A stretch of 64,000 nt of DNA from Kitasatospora aureofaciens. GTDB lineage: Bacteria; Actinomycetota; Actinomycetes; Streptomycetales; Streptomycetaceae. Positions 1 to 9,111 of the stretch are shown in pieces (position 1 is the first letter of the stretch; each line of letters begins with the position of its first letter). Made by a program: the position numbers and the translations under genes. The notes under the pieces were generated by a model, which was not told where the DNA came from, ran no database searches, and saw only the letters and a list, made by a program, of their open reading frames with translations. The stretch is taken from assembly GCF_019192735.1 (NCBI RefSeq), contig NZ_JAHTKP010000002.1, forward strand, positions 248,001 through 312,000. Reading direction: 5' to 3'.

Positions 1-177
1 AGCCGTAGCGCCGTCCCGCTCCGGCAGGCCGCCCCACTCCAGCAGGTCGGCGAACAGCACCGCCACGACCGCCCCGAAACTGACCATCGAGTACGGCCCC
101 GGAATCGGCCCGTCCGCCTCCACGTCCACCGACACGTACACCGTCGGCGTCACGCCACCCTGCCGTCTGCTCCCCAT
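1..177 (-). CDS. N-terminal part of a DEDD-type 3'-5' exonuclease-like protein (cut by the window edge)
   Basis: The reading frame enters from the left edge and starts at ATG 177 or, more likely, at GTG 153, which has a purine-rich stretch in front. The first residues after the GTG (TPTVYVSVDVEADGPIPG, then PYSMVSFGA) look like the first acidic motif (D-x-E) of DnaQ-like exonucleases found in Streptomyces. The residues that follow (VVAVLFADLLEW and on to the edge) do not look like the rest of that family to me, so the gene may be a chimera or decayed. It begins only about 20 bases beyond the glnA terminator, which leaves little room for a promoter. Confidence 0.5.
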   Translation of the reverse strand, partial: MGSRRQGGVTPTVYVSVDVEADGPIPGPYSMVSFGAVVAVLFADLLEWGGLPERDGATA

Positions 178-195
178 ACCGCCGATCCAACACCT

Positions 196-240
196 CGAAG
201 CCCCCGCCCCGGCAAGCGATTTACCGGGACGGGGGCTTCG
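196..240. terminator. Terminator hairpin downstream of glnA
   Basis: A 17-base arm at 196-212 pairs perfectly with 224-240 (CGAAGCCCCCGCCCCGG and its complement except one central base), with a short A/T-containing loop. It sits 17 bases beyond the glnA stop codon and is the natural end of that transcript. Confidence 0.8.
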
Positions 241-257
241 GCGAAGCGGGCTGCGGC

Positions 258-1670
258 CTACAGGTCGTAGTACAGCTCGAACTCGTGCGGGTGGGGGCGG
301 AGGGCGATCGGGGCGATCTCGTTGGTGCGCTTGAAGTCGATCCAGGTCTCGATCAGGTCCGGGGTGAAGACGTTGCCCGCGAGGAGGTACTCGTGGTCGG
401 CCTCCAGGGCCTCCAGGACGGCCGGGAGGGAGGAGGGCACCTGCGGGACGTTGGCGTGCTCCTCGGGGGCCAGCTCGTAGAGGTCCTTGTCGACCGGCTC
501 CAGCGGCTCGATCTTGTTGCGGATGCCGTCGAGGCCGGCCATCAGCATCGCCGAGAAGGCCAGGTAGGGGTTGGAGGACGGGTCCGGCGCGCGGAACTCG
601 ATGCGCTTGGCCTTGGCGTTGGAGCCGGTGATCGGGATGCGGATCGCGGCCGAGCGGTTGCGCTGCGAGTAGACCAGGTTGACCGGCGCCTCGAAGCCCG
701 GCACCAGGCGGTGGTAGGAGTTCACCGACGGGTTGGTGAAGGCGAGCAGCGAGGGGGCGTGCCGGAGCAGGCCGCCGATGTAGTAGCGGGCGGTGTCGGA
801 GAGGCCGGCGTAACCCTGCTCGTCGTAGAAGAGCGGCGAGCCCTCGCTCCACAGCGACTGGTGGACGTGCATGCCCGAGCCGTTGTCGCCGAAGATCGGC
901 TTCGGCATGAAGGTCGCCGTCTTGCCGTTCCGCCAGGCGACGTTCTTGATGATGTACTTGAACAGCATCAGGTCGTCGGCGGCGTGCAGCAGGGTGTTGA
1001 ACTTGTAGTTGATCTCCGCCTGGCCGGCCGTGCCGACCTCGTGGTGCTGGCGCTCCACCTCCAGGCCGGACTTGGCCAGCTCCAGCGACATCTCGGCGCG
1101 CAGGTCGGCGAAGTGGTCCACCGGCGGGATCGGGAAGTAGCCGCCCTTGTACTTGACCTTGTAGCCGCGCACGTCGCCCTCGGCGGCACCGGTGTTCCAG
1201 GCGCCGGCCTCGGAGTCGATGTGGTAGAAGGACGCGTTGGCGCTGGTCTCGAACCGCACCGAGTCGAAGACGTAGAACTCGGCCTCGGGCCCGAAGAACG
1301 CGGTGTCGGCGATGCCGGAGGACGCGAGGTAGGCCTCGGCCTTCTTGGCGACGTTGCGCGGGTCGCGGCTGTAGGCCTCGCCGGTGACCGGGTCCTGGAT
1401 GAAGAAGTTGATGTTGAGGTGCTTCTCGGTCCGGAAAGGATCGAGCCGCGCCGTGGCGAGGTCCGCGACGAGAGCCATGTCGGACTCGTGGATGGCCTGG
1501 AAGCCGCGGATCGACGAGCCGTCGAACATCAGGGTCTCGGACGGGTCGAAGGTCGCCGCAGGGACGGAGAAGTGCTGCATGACGCCCGGCAGGTCGCAGA
1601 ACCGGACATCGACGAACTTGACGTCGTTGTCCTGGATGAACTGCTTCACTTCGGCGGCGTTGTTGAACAT
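258..1670 (-). CDS. glnA: Type I glutamine synthetase (GSI-beta), GlnA
   Basis: ATP-dependent ligation of ammonia to glutamate, the main route of nitrogen assimilation; cytoplasmic dodecamer. The 470-residue length is the usual one. Visible signatures are the beta-grasp start ([20 protein letters not shown]), [10 protein letters not shown], the ATP/metal motif [19 protein letters not shown], the glutamate-site NRSAAIRIP and the C-terminal [16 protein letters not shown]. Tyr398 in DLYELAPEE is the residue adenylylated by GlnE in GSI-beta enzymes, so post-translational control is expected. The ATG at 1670 is preceded by a strong GGAGGA ribosome site. Transcriptional control by GlnR is supported by the operator at 1716-1753. 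The gene is transcribed alone and ends at the hairpin 196-240. Confidence 0.98.
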   Translation of the reverse strand: MFNNAAEVKQFIQDNDVKFVDVRFCDLPGVMQHFSVPAATFDPSETLMFDGSSIRGFQAIHESDMALVADLATARLDPFRTEKHLNINFFIQDPVTGEAYSRDPRNVAKKAEAYLASSGIADTAFFGPEAEFYVFDSVRFETSANASFYHIDSEAGAWNTGAAEGDVRGYKVKYKGGYFPIPPVDHFADLRAEMSLELAKSGLEVERQHHEVGTAGQAEINYKFNTLLHAADDLMLFKYIIKNVAWRNGKTATFMPKPIFGDNGSGMHVHQSLWSEGSPLFYDEQGYAGLSDTARYYIGGLLRHAPSLLAFTNPSVNSYHRLVPGFEAPVNLVYSQRNRSAAIRIPITGSNAKAKRIEFRAPDPSSNPYLAFSAMLMAGLDGIRNKIEPLEPVDKDLYELAPEEHANVPQVPSSLPAVLEALEADHEYLLAGNVFTPDLIETWIDFKRTNEIAPIALRPHPHEFELYYDL

Positions 1671-1715
1671 ACATCCTCCTCGGCGTGCGAATGCGGCTCA
1701 CCCTAGGAACGGTCC

Positions 1716-1753
1716 GTTTCCGACCGGTGACCCGCTCGTTTCCTAGATGTTAA
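1716..1753 (-). promoter_or_regulatory. GlnR box of glnA
   Basis: Read on the minus strand the stretch is TTAAC-n6-GAAAC-n6-GTCAC-n6-GAAAC. This matches the full four-half-site GlnR consensus gTnAc-n6-GaAAc repeated twice with six-base spacers, described for glnA of S. coelicolor. It lies 46-83 bases upstream of the glnA start, the position expected for an activator of this promoter. Confidence 0.88.
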
Positions 1754-1935
1754 CCACGGCCACCGAACGGGTGGCAAAGATGTACGGTCCGGGGCAAAAC
1801 ACCCCGCCCACCAGCTCGGCGCTCGCGAAGTGGTCTGGACCACTGGGGAGGGCCCGGGAATCGGGATTCACCCGGTCGTGGACGACGGGGGGAGCCGGTG
1901 GCGGCGCGGACGTGCCGCCCGGTTAGTGTGGATTC

Positions 1936-2403
1936 GTGGACACCAGAGAAGCGTTGGGATCGTGGATCGACGGCCCGAAGGCGGCCGCCGAGAAGATGGG
2001 CACCGACTTCGGCTACCGCGGTGAGCGCCTCGGACTGCCCCAGGAGGGCCCCGGCTCGATCGCCGGCCCCGGCCGCCGGATCGGCGCCCTGTTCGTGGAC
2101 GGCTGGCTGGTCTCCCTGGTCGCCTACGGGCTGATCGCCAAGGGCACCCCGGCCTCGGCCAACCTGTGGACGACGCCGCTGTTCTTCGGCGTCACCGCGC
2201 TGCTGCTCGCCACCACCGGCACGACGGTCGGCAAGCGGCTGTTCGGACTCCGGGTGGTCCGGCTGGACGGCACCCGCGCGACCATCCCGCAGGTGATGTT
2301 GCGCACCCTGCTGCTCTGCCTGCTGGTGCCGCCGCTGGTCTGGGACCGCGACACCCGCGGCCTGCACGACAAGGCGGTCGGCACCGTCGAGGTCCGGATG
2401 TAG
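1936..2403 (+). CDS. RDD-family membrane protein
   Basis: A 155-residue protein with an RDD domain from about residue 45 to the end: GRRIGALFVDGWLV carries the first R and the aspartate, and WDRDTRGLHDKAVGT the closing motif. Three hydrophobic stretches (about 48-65, 76-94, 117-130) suggest three membrane helices. The first 45 residues are polar and cytoplasmic. The GTG at 1936 lies next to a short leader; the promoter region is shared with divergent glnA. RDD proteins have no single established role; some relatives are linked to ion or stress transport. Convergent with DUF4191 across a shared terminator. Confidence 0.85.
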   Translation: MDTREALGSWIDGPKAAAEKMGTDFGYRGERLGLPQEGPGSIAGPGRRIGALFVDGWLVSLVAYGLIAKGTPASANLWTTPLFFGVTALLLATTGTTVGKRLFGLRVVRLDGTRATIPQVMLRTLLLCLLVPPLVWDRDTRGLHDKAVGTVEVRM

Positions 2404-2434
2404 CGCACCGCAGCATGTAGTGCACCGAAACGCC

Positions 2435-2473
2435 GAACGGCCCCGCCGCAGAAGTTCCGCGGCGGGGCCGTTC
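2435..2473. terminator. Bidirectional terminator between RDD and DUF4191 genes
   Basis: The 15-base arm GAACGGCCCCGCCGC at 2435-2449 pairs perfectly with 2459-2473. It separates two convergent genes and can stop transcription from both sides. Confidence 0.8.
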
Positions 2474-2489
2474 CGTATCGACAGGGGGA

Positions 2490-3179
2490 TTAGCGGGCCT
2501 GGCCACCCTTGGGCATCCGGGCACCCTTGGGCATCGGGCCCTTGGGAATCGGCGCCTTGGAGAGCAGGTCGCCCAGCGCGCGCAGACGGTCGTTGGTCTC
2601 GGTGACCTGGGCCGGGGTGATGGCGCGGGGCAGGCGCATCAGGTGGATCTGCAGCTTCTTCAGCGGGATCTCGCCCTCGCCGTTGCCCACCACGATGTCG
2701 TGCACCGGCACGTCGCCGACCACACGGGCCATCTTCTTCTTCTCGGAGGCCAGCAGCTGGCGCACCCGGTTCGGGTTGCCCTCGCCGATCAGCGCGATGC
2801 CGGCCCGGCCCACGGCGCGGTAGACCGCGTCCTGGTTACGGGTGACCGCCACCGGGGTGGAGCTCGCGCTCCAGCCGCGCTTGATGTTGTTCAGCACCGC
2901 CGCGACGGCGCCCGGCTGCCCCTCCATCTGCCCGAACGCGGCGCGCTCGGCCCGGCGCCCGAAGACGATCGCCATGGCCAGGAAGGCCACGATGAAGCCC
3001 AGGATGCCCAGATAGACGGGGTGGTCGATTGCGAAGCCGATGGCGAGGAACACGCCGAAGGTCAGCAGGCCGACGCCGGCGATGATCAGGCCGATCTTGG
3101 TGTCGACCTTCTTGGTCATGGTGTACGCCAGACGGATCTGCTTCAGCCGCCCGGGGTTTTCGGATGTTTCCCTCGCCAT
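2490..3179 (-). CDS. DUF4191 membrane protein
   Basis: About 229 residues from the ATG at 3179; an in-frame ATG at 3188 is an alternative and neither has a clear ribosome site. The N-terminal motif RLKQIRLAYTMTKK is followed by two transmembrane segments near residues 29-48 and 53-70, then a soluble domain. These are the hallmarks of actinobacterial DUF4191. The C-terminus is a basic KGPMPKGARMPKGG tail. Function is unknown. In Streptomyces the family is found next to lipA and glnA, as here, but I see no evidence that it acts in lipoylation. Confidence 0.85.
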   Translation of the reverse strand: MARETSENPGRLKQIRLAYTMTKKVDTKIGLIIAGVGLLTFGVFLAIGFAIDHPVYLGILGFIVAFLAMAIVFGRRAERAAFGQMEGQPGAVAAVLNNIKRGWSASSTPVAVTRNQDAVYRAVGRAGIALIGEGNPNRVRQLLASEKKKMARVVGDVPVHDIVVGNGEGEIPLKKLQIHLMRLPRAITPAQVTETNDRLRALGDLLSKAPIPKGPMPKGARMPKGGQAR

Positions 3180-3333
3180 AACGCTCATGGTACGTGGCAC
3201 GGGTACGGGATATCCAAGCCCGGGTACCCGTTCGCCCCGAACCGTAACCCGTGTGCCTGCGCACTGTTGCGCACAGCGACCGGCGCTCCGGGTGCTGGTG
3301 CTCCGGGCGCTGGTGCTCTTGGGGCCGGCGCTC

Positions 3334-3570
3334 TCAGGGCCGCGCGGACTTCCCCGTCACCGTCCCGGCCGCCAGGGCGTCGTGCCGACGGTCCGCCGCG
3401 TACCTGCGGTTCTCGCAGACCGCCGCCCAGGCGTTGCGCCGGGCGTGCCGCTGGCCGCCGGCCATCAGAACGCTCTCGGCGAACCGCAGGGCAACCCCCA
3501 CCGACCGGATCCGCATACGGAACAGCTCCTCTCGTGGCTGAGAAGAATCGAACGATCGCAACGAGTCCAT
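3334..3570 (-). CDS. Small conserved basic protein of unknown function
   Basis: A 78-residue protein starting at ATG 3570. The ribosome site GGAG lies eight bases upstream, which decides this start over the GTG codons at 3579 and 3576. The core SVGVALRFAESVLMAGG followed by RHARRNAWAAVCENRR has the look of a short helix followed by a polar Arg-rich helix. As I recall, small proteins with a similar NAWA..C..R motif are widespread in Streptomyces; I know no function. It lies alone between DUF4191 and lipA, in the same direction. Confidence 0.6.
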   Translation of the reverse strand: MDSLRSFDSSQPREELFRMRIRSVGVALRFAESVLMAGGQRHARRNAWAAVCENRRYAADRRHDALAAGTVTGKSARP

Positions 3571-3625
3571 CGTCACCACTCCGTGTTACCAGTCCGTGAC
3601 CGGCCAGTCAAAGCATGGTGAAACC

Positions 3626-3653
3626 AAAGGGCGGAGCCGAGGCTCCGCCCTTT
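3626..3653 (-). terminator. Terminator downstream of lipA
   Basis: AAAGGGCGGAGCC at 3626-3638 pairs with GGCTCCGCCCTTT at 3641-3653, leaving a very tight loop. It lies about 80 bases past the lipA stop. Confidence 0.7.
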
Positions 3654-3735
3654 CGCGTGGCTGAAAAGCGCCGCTGAGCGCCGAGGAGTGCCCAGAACGT
3701 GCGCCGAGAAGCGCTTGGAACGTGCGCCGAGAACG

Positions 3736-4689
3736 TCAGACCGAGGCCTGCTCGCGCCGCTCCAGCGCCTGCCGGTACAGCCGCCCGGCCCGGTACGACG
3801 AACGCACCAGCGGGCCCGACATGACCCCGGCGAAGCCCAGCTCCTCGGCCTCCTGCTGGAGCTCGACGAACTCGTGCGGCTTCACCCAGCGCTCGACCGG
3901 GTGGTGGCGCAGCGACGGCCGCAGGTACTGGGTGATGGTGATCAGCTCGCAGCCCGCGCCGACCAGGTCGGCCAGCGCCTGGCTGACCTCCTCACGGGTC
4001 TCGCCCATGCCCAGGATCAGGTTGGACTTGGTCACCAGCCCGGCCGCGCGGGCCTGGGTGATGACGTCCAGCGAGCGCTCGTAGCGGAACGCCGGGCGGA
4101 TCCGCTTGAAGATCCGCGGCACCGTCTCGACGTTGTGCGCGAGCACCTCGGGGCGGGAGGAGAAGACCTCGGCCAGCTGTTCGGGCACCGCGTTGAAGTC
4201 GGGGATCAGCAGCTCGACGCCGGTGCGGCCGCCCGTCCGGCCGGCCGTCATCTCGTGCACCTGGCGCACCGTCTCGGCGTACAGCCACGCGCCACCGTCC
4301 GGCAGGTCGTCGCGGGCGACGCCGGTGATGGTGGCGTAGTTCAGGTCCATGGTGACGATGGACTCGGCGACCCGGCGCGGCTCGTCCCGGTCGAACTCGG
4401 CGGGCTTGCCGGTGTCGATCTGGCAGAAATCGCAGCGGCGGGTGCACTGGTCACCGCCGATGAGGAAGGTCGCCTCGCGGTCCTCCCAGCACTCGAAGAT
4501 GTTGGGGCAGCCGGCCTCCTGGCAGACGGTGTGCAGCCCCTCCTTCTTCACCAGCGACTGGAGGGCGTTGTACTCCGGGCCCATCTTCGCGCGGGTCTTG
4601 ATCCACTCGGGCTTCCGCTCGATGGGGGTCTCGCTGTTGCGGACCTCCAGGCGGAGCAGCTTCCTGCCGTCGGGTGCGACAGCGGACAC
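3736..4689 (-). CDS. lipA: Lipoyl synthase LipA
   Basis: Radical-SAM enzyme that inserts two sulfur atoms into protein-bound octanoyl groups. The 317-residue protein shows the auxiliary-cluster cysteines C56, C61 and C67 ([12 protein letters not shown]) and the radical-SAM cysteines C82, C86 and C89 (CTRRCDFC). The C-terminal SSYRAG supplies the conserved serine ligand (RSSYRAG). The ATG at 4689 is preceded by a GGAG ribosome site (AGGAGTC). lipB lies upstream in the same direction, so together they lipoylate E2 proteins such as the SucB encoded at 22216-23982. Confidence 0.97.
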   Translation of the reverse strand: MSAVAPDGRKLLRLEVRNSETPIERKPEWIKTRAKMGPEYNALQSLVKKEGLHTVCQEAGCPNIFECWEDREATFLIGGDQCTRRCDFCQIDTGKPAEFDRDEPRRVAESIVTMDLNYATITGVARDDLPDGGAWLYAETVRQVHEMTAGRTGGRTGVELLIPDFNAVPEQLAEVFSSRPEVLAHNVETVPRIFKRIRPAFRYERSLDVITQARAAGLVTKSNLILGMGETREEVSQALADLVGAGCELITITQYLRPSLRHHPVERWVKPHEFVELQQEAEELGFAGVMSGPLVRSSYRAGRLYRQALERREQASV

Positions 4690-4761
4690 GTGCGACTCCT
4701 AGAACTAGACGGGGTACCCCCAGGGTACGCCTGTGGTTGTACGGCCTTCGCCGGGCCTGCC

Positions 4762-4779
4762 GCCCTGCAATCGCAGGGC
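4762..4779 (-). other. Short hairpin between lipB and lipA
   Basis: GCCCTGC at 4762-4768 pairs with GCAGGGC at 4773-4779 around a four-base loop, inside the 144-base gap between the two genes. It could be a weak terminator or processing site that sets the lipB:lipA ratio. No U-tract is visible. Confidence 0.35.
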
Positions 4780-4833
4780 AACAGAGCTACCGGCAAGTAG
4801 ATTCCCCGGAGTGGGACTGCAACGGCACGGGAT

Positions 4834-5631
4834 TCAGCGGCTGAGCGCCGGCTCGGGCAGCTCGGCGAGCACGTCCGCCAGATGCCGCTCGACCACCGGC
4901 AGCGCCTCGCCGACGGAGAGGCCGCGGTTCAGCTCGTTGGAGAGCGAGGTGACCCCCGCGTCCCGGATGCCGCACGGCACGATCTTGTCGAAGAAGGTCA
5001 TGTCCTGGGCGCAGTTGAGCGAGAAGCCGTGCATGGTCACCCCGCGGGCGACCCGCACGCCGATCGCGGCGAGCTTGCGGTCGTCACCGCGCTGCCCGGC
5101 ATTGGACGGCGCGTACTCGGGGCCGGCCAGCCGCGGGTCGATCCCCAGCGGCAGGCCCATCCGCAGGGTGAGCTTGCCGATGTCCACCACCTGGGTCGGA
5201 TCCACCACCGCGTCCGGGATGGTCTCGCCCAGGACCCAGACCCCGCTGCGGCCCTCGACCCGGGTGGTTCCCACACCGAACTCGGCGCTCGCCCGGATCA
5301 GCGCCTCCTCAAGGCGGCGGACGTACGCGATGACGTCGATCGGGTCGGGCAGTTTGACGATCGGGTAGCCGACCAGCTGACCGGGGCCGTGCCACGTGAT
5401 CTCCCCGCCCCGGTTGACCTCGACCACCGGTGTGCCGTCCAGCGGCAGGTCGGCGGGGTTGGTGCGCTTGCCCATCGTGTACACGGACTGGTGCTCCAGC
5501 AGCAGTACGGTGTCGGGGATCTCGTCCGCGACCCGCAGCGCGTGCAGCCGCTGCTGCTCCTCCCAGGCCTCCTGGTAGGGCACGGTGCGCTCACCTATGC
5601 CCATTTGAACGAAACGCACGTTCTCGCTCAC
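4834..5631 (-). CDS. lipB: Lipoyl(octanoyl) transferase LipB
   Basis: Moves octanoate from octanoyl-ACP to the lipoyl domain lysine of target enzymes, the first step of lipoate synthesis. The 265-residue protein has [27 protein letters not shown] with the catalytic lysine, HGFSLN, and [14 protein letters not shown] with the catalytic cysteine. I start it at GTG 5631, where AAGGAG lies eight bases upstream; the in-frame ATG at 5673 lacks such a site and would add residues unlike the family. Upstream of lipA, same direction. Confidence 0.95.
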   Translation of the reverse strand: MSENVRFVQMGIGERTVPYQEAWEEQQRLHALRVADEIPDTVLLLEHQSVYTMGKRTNPADLPLDGTPVVEVNRGGEITWHGPGQLVGYPIVKLPDPIDVIAYVRRLEEALIRASAEFGVGTTRVEGRSGVWVLGETIPDAVVDPTQVVDIGKLTLRMGLPLGIDPRLAGPEYAPSNAGQRGDDRKLAAIGVRVARGVTMHGFSLNCAQDMTFFDKIVPCGIRDAGVTSLSNELNRGLSVGEALPVVERHLADVLAELPEPALSR

Positions 5632-5765
5632 CGCTGCCGCTCCTTGCCAGGCGTTCGAGACCAACCTCGCCACTGTACGCCCCGGCCGCGGCGTGCCGTT
5701 CAGCCGTCCGGACTCAGCAGCTCAGGCGCCCGCACGCGACGGCTCAGGCACCCGTACGCGACCGC

Positions 5766-7673
5766 TCACCCACCCGACAGCAACTGCAACCGCAACGCCA
5801 GCTGCAACTCCAGCGACCGCTCCGGCTGGTTCCAGTCCCGCCCGAGCAGCACCTCGACCCGGTCCAGCCGCTGGACGACGGTGTTCACGTGGACGTGCAG
5901 CTCGTCCTTGGCCCGGGTCAGGCTGCCGCCGCAGTCGAAGTACGCGCGCAGGGTGCGGACCAGCTCGGTGCCGCGCCGGGCGTCGTAGTCCAGCAGCGGT
6001 CCGAGCGTCGCGCCGACGAAGCCGTCCACGTCGTGCCCGTCGCCGAGCAGCACCCCGAGGAAGCCGAGCGCCTGCGCCGAGGCGCCCTCCCCGGCGCGGC
6101 CGAGAACCCGTAGTGCCCGCAGGCAGCGCAGGCCCTCGGCGTACGAGGCGGCGATGGCGGACGGATCGGCGGCCGGGCGGCCGGTGCCGACGGTCACCGG
6201 GAACCCGGCGAGCCTGGCCAGGCGTTCGGCAGCCCGGCGGGCGGCCTCCTCGGGATCACCGGCCTCCGGCACCAGCAGGACCACGGCCTCGCCGTGCTCG
6301 GCGCTGATGCCCCGGGTGCCGAACAGGTACCGCCCGGCCGCCCCGGCCAGCCGGGTGCGGTCGGTGGCGGCCGGGCCGGGGGCGCCGGCCGGTTCGGCGA
6401 CCAGCACGAGGTGCGGGCGGCCGAGGTCGACACCGAGCCGGCGCCCCCGCGCGGTGAGCCCGGCCGGGTCGCGGTCGGGGGTGGTCAGCAGGTCGGTGAG
6501 CAGCTCGCCGCGGACCCGGTTCTCGGTCTCGGCCACCGAGCGACGCAGCAGCAGGAGCAGCGCGGTCACCACGCCGGCGCGCTCGAACAGCCGCCGGTCG
6601 GCGTCGTCCAGCTCGGGCCGGCCGCGCAGCACCATCGCGCCGAGCGCGTCCTGCCCGGCCAGCACCGCACAGACCCAGAGGTCCCGGTGCCGGACGGACC
6701 GGCCCTCGGCCCGGGAGGCGGCGACCGCCTCGGCCAGCTCGGCGGCGGGCGCGGACCGTCCGGCCAGCGGCTCGCCCTCGGCGTCCAGGACCGCTATCTC
6801 ACCGCCCAGAAGGGTCGCAACGGCGGCGGCGACGTCCGGCACCTCGGCGCCGCGCAGGACGAGGTCGGTGAGCCGGTCGTGGGCGCGCTCGGCGCGCTGG
6901 ACGGCGGCGGAGTGGGCCCGGACCAGCTCGTTGGCGGTGTTGAGCTCGGCGAGCGCGGCCCGGGTGTCGGCCAGCGACTTGGCGGTGTCCAGGGCGATCG
7001 CGGCGTGCGCGGCCAGAGTGCAGAGCAGCGCGACCTCGTCGGGGGAGAAGGCGCGCGGCGAGCGGTCGGCGGCGAACAGCACGCCGATGACCTGCCCGCC
7101 GAGCAGCAGCGGCACCCCGATGATCGCCACCAGGCCCTCGTCGAGCACGCCCGCGTCGATGGTGCCGGTGTGGTGGAAGCGGTCGTCGGTGCGGTAGTCG
7201 GGGGTCGCGTACGGGCGGGCGGCCTGCGCGACCAGGCCGCCGAGGCCGTCGCCGAGGCTGAGCCGCAGGGTCTGGAAGAGGACGGAGACCGAGCCGTCGG
7301 TGACCCGCATGTAGGTGTCGCCGGCGGCCTCGTCCGGCAGGGTCAGGTAGGCGGTGTCGGTGCCGAGGAGCATCCGGGCCCGGCGGACGATCGCCTGGAG
7401 CACGGTGTCCAGGTCCCGGGAGGCGGCGAGGTCTCCGGCGGTGTCGAACAGGGCCGTCAACTCGGCTTCTCGGCGGCGGTGTTGACGCAACGTGCGGTGC
7501 ACCCGCAGGGCCTGCCACGTCGCGTCGTCGATCTCGGCGAGCACCGCGGCCGGCGCCCCCTGACGGCGGGCGTCGGCCAGGACGTCGGCGAAGTCCTCGG
7601 TGGCGGCGCCGGAGGCGAGAAGGTCGAGCAACCGCCGGAGCGCGGGCGCGGCGCTGGAGTGCGGGTCGTTCAT
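5766..7673 (-). CDS. GAF and PucR-type helix-turn-helix regulator
   Basis: A 635-residue regulator from the ATG at 7673; an upstream in-frame ATG would overlap the transporter gene and is unlikely. A GAF domain covers about residues 80-240 (GDTYMRVTDGSVSVLFQ, then LVAIIGVPLLLGGQVIGVL). A coiled link follows, then a CdaR-like degenerate domain, and at the C-terminus the PucR helix-turn-helix (YFDCGGSLTRAKDELHVH and the VVQRLDRV helix). Such proteins sense small molecules through GAF and control nearby catabolic or transport genes. It lies 58 bases downstream of the MHS transporter in the same direction, so regulation of that transporter is a reasonable guess. Confidence 0.88.
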   Translation of the reverse strand: MNDPHSSAAPALRRLLDLLASGAATEDFADVLADARRQGAPAAVLAEIDDATWQALRVHRTLRQHRRREAELTALFDTAGDLAASRDLDTVLQAIVRRARMLLGTDTAYLTLPDEAAGDTYMRVTDGSVSVLFQTLRLSLGDGLGGLVAQAARPYATPDYRTDDRFHHTGTIDAGVLDEGLVAIIGVPLLLGGQVIGVLFAADRSPRAFSPDEVALLCTLAAHAAIALDTAKSLADTRAALAELNTANELVRAHSAAVQRAERAHDRLTDLVLRGAEVPDVAAAVATLLGGEIAVLDAEGEPLAGRSAPAAELAEAVAASRAEGRSVRHRDLWVCAVLAGQDALGAMVLRGRPELDDADRRLFERAGVVTALLLLLRRSVAETENRVRGELLTDLLTTPDRDPAGLTARGRRLGVDLGRPHLVLVAEPAGAPGPAATDRTRLAGAAGRYLFGTRGISAEHGEAVVLLVPEAGDPEEAARRAAERLARLAGFPVTVGTGRPAADPSAIAASYAEGLRCLRALRVLGRAGEGASAQALGFLGVLLGDGHDVDGFVGATLGPLLDYDARRGTELVRTLRAYFDCGGSLTRAKDELHVHVNTVVQRLDRVEVLLGRDWNQPERSLELQLALRLQLLSGG

Positions 7674-7731
7674 GGTGCGTGCCGCCAATCGGCGTCGGGT
7701 CCGAGAGAGCGCGATGGTAGCGGCTCGCCCG

Positions 7732-9111
7732 TCAGGTGGTGGCGGGCTTTCCGACCGCGTCGACGGCCTCCGTCCCGACCTCCCCTTCCACCTCTCCCTC
7801 CATCTGCGCGAGGTCCTGCCCCTTGGTCTCCCGCGCACACAGCACCGCAAGCACCGTGATCACGGCCGCGATCGCGACGTACACCGAGATCGGCGTGGCG
7901 CTGCCGTAGTCCTTGAGCAGCGCGGTCGCGATCAGCGGAGCCGGTGCGCCCGCAGCCACCGAGGAGAACTGGGCACCGATCGAGGCGCCCGAGTACCGCA
8001 TCCGGGTGGCGAACATCTCGGAGAAGAAGGCCGCTTGGGGCGCGTACATCGCACTGTGGAAGACCAGCCCGACGGTCACCGCGACGACCAGCGACCCGAA
8101 CGACTTCGTATCCACCATCCCGAAGAAGACGAACGCCCAGACCCCGACCCCGGCCGCGCCCACCAGGTACACCGGCTTGCGCCCGACCCGGTCCGACAGT
8201 GCCCCGAACGCGGGGATCAGCGCGAACTGGATTGCGGAGGCGATCAAGACCGCGTTCAGCGCCGTCTGCTTCGAGAAGTGCACATGCGTGACGGCGTACG
8301 TCAGCACGAAGGTGGTCATCACGTAGTACGAGATGTTCTCCGCCATGCGCGCGCCCATGGCCACCAGCACCTCCCGCCAGTGATGCCGCAGCACGCCCAC
8401 CAGCGGCGGCTGTTCATTCACCTTCCTCGCCGTCTGTGCCGCCAAAGCCCGTTGGAACAACGGCGATTCGTCCACCGCGAGCCGGATCCACATCCCGACC
8501 CCCACCAGCGCCGCCGACAGCAGGAACGGCACCCGCCACCCCCACGACAGGAACGCGTCGTCCGACTGCACCGCCGTCATCAACGACAGCACCCCCGCCG
8601 CCAACAGATTCCCCGCCGGCGCCCCACCCTGCGGCCACGAAGCCCAGAACCCCCGCCGCCGCCGATCCCCGTGCTCCGACACCAGCAGCACAGCCCCGCC
8701 CCACTCCCCACCGAGCGCGAACCCCTGCACCAACCGCAACACGGTCAGCAACACCGGCGCCGCGACCCCTGCGGTGTTGTACGTCGGCAACACCCCGATC
8801 AGAGTGGTCGACCCACCCATCAACAGCAGGCTCACCACGAGCAGCTTCTTCCGCCCGACCCGATCCCCGAAGTGCCCGAAGACCAGAGCCCCAAGCGGCC
8901 GCGCCGCAAACCCGATCGCGTAGGTGAGGAACGACAACAACGTCCCCGTCAGCGGATCACTGTTCGGAAAGAACACCTTCCCGAACACCAATGCCGCAGA
9001 CGTTCCGTAGACGAAGTAGTCGTACCATTCTATGGTCGTTCCGATAAGGCTCGCTGCCACAACTCGTGGCAGCGAGCCTTTCGTGCTTCTGGGTGCGGCG
9101 GAGGAGTCCAT
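7732..9111 (-). CDS. MHS-family (metabolite:H+ symporter) major facilitator transporter
   Basis: A 459-residue membrane protein with 12 predicted helices. Family marks are SLIGTTIEWYDYFVYGTSA at the first helix, the loop motif GHFGDRVGRKKLL, GGEWGGAVLL in helix 5, ESPLFQ after the sixth helix and LSDRVGRKPVYLVGA in the second half. MHS transporters import organic acids and related metabolites with protons; the substrate cannot be told from sequence. I start it at ATG 9111 with GGAAG just upstream; the longer in-frame version has no transporter-like sequence. A perfect hairpin lies inside codons 11-22. Confidence 0.92.
   Translation of the reverse strand: MDSSAAPRSTKGSLPRVVAASLIGTTIEWYDYFVYGTSAALVFGKVFFPNSDPLTGTLLSFLTYAIGFAARPLGALVFGHFGDRVGRKKLLVVSLLLMGGSTTLIGVLPTYNTAGVAAPVLLTVLRLVQGFALGGEWGGAVLLVSEHGDRRRRGFWASWPQGGAPAGNLLAAGVLSLMTAVQSDDAFLSWGWRVPFLLSAALVGVGMWIRLAVDESPLFQRALAAQTARKVNEQPPLVGVLRHHWREVLVAMGARMAENISYYVMTTFVLTYAVTHVHFSKQTALNAVLIASAIQFALIPAFGALSDRVGRKPVYLVGAAGVGVWAFVFFGMVDTKSFGSLVVAVTVGLVFHSAMYAPQAAFFSEMFATRMRYSGASIGAQFSSVAAGAPAPLIATALLKDYGSATPISVYVAIAAVITVLAVLCARETKGQDLAQMEGEVEGEVGTEAVDAVGKPATT
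9046..9080 (-). other. Perfect 15-bp hairpin inside the transporter gene
   Basis: AAGGCTCGCTGCCAC at 9046-9060 is exactly complementary to 9066-9080, with the loop AACTC. In the mRNA it starts 31 bases after the start codon and covers the codons for SLPRVVAASL. No terminator-like U-run follows. Confidence 0.75.

Noticed and set aside
285..1706. Long open frame on the strand opposite glnA (473 codons)
   Set aside because: It is the mirror of a certain gene; its product is Val/Gly/Arg/Leu-rich low complexity, as expected from the GC-biased codon positions of glnA.
6294..7859. 521-codon frame opposite the PucR-type regulator
   Set aside because: Shadow of the regulator gene; no ribosome site, no domain-like sequence.
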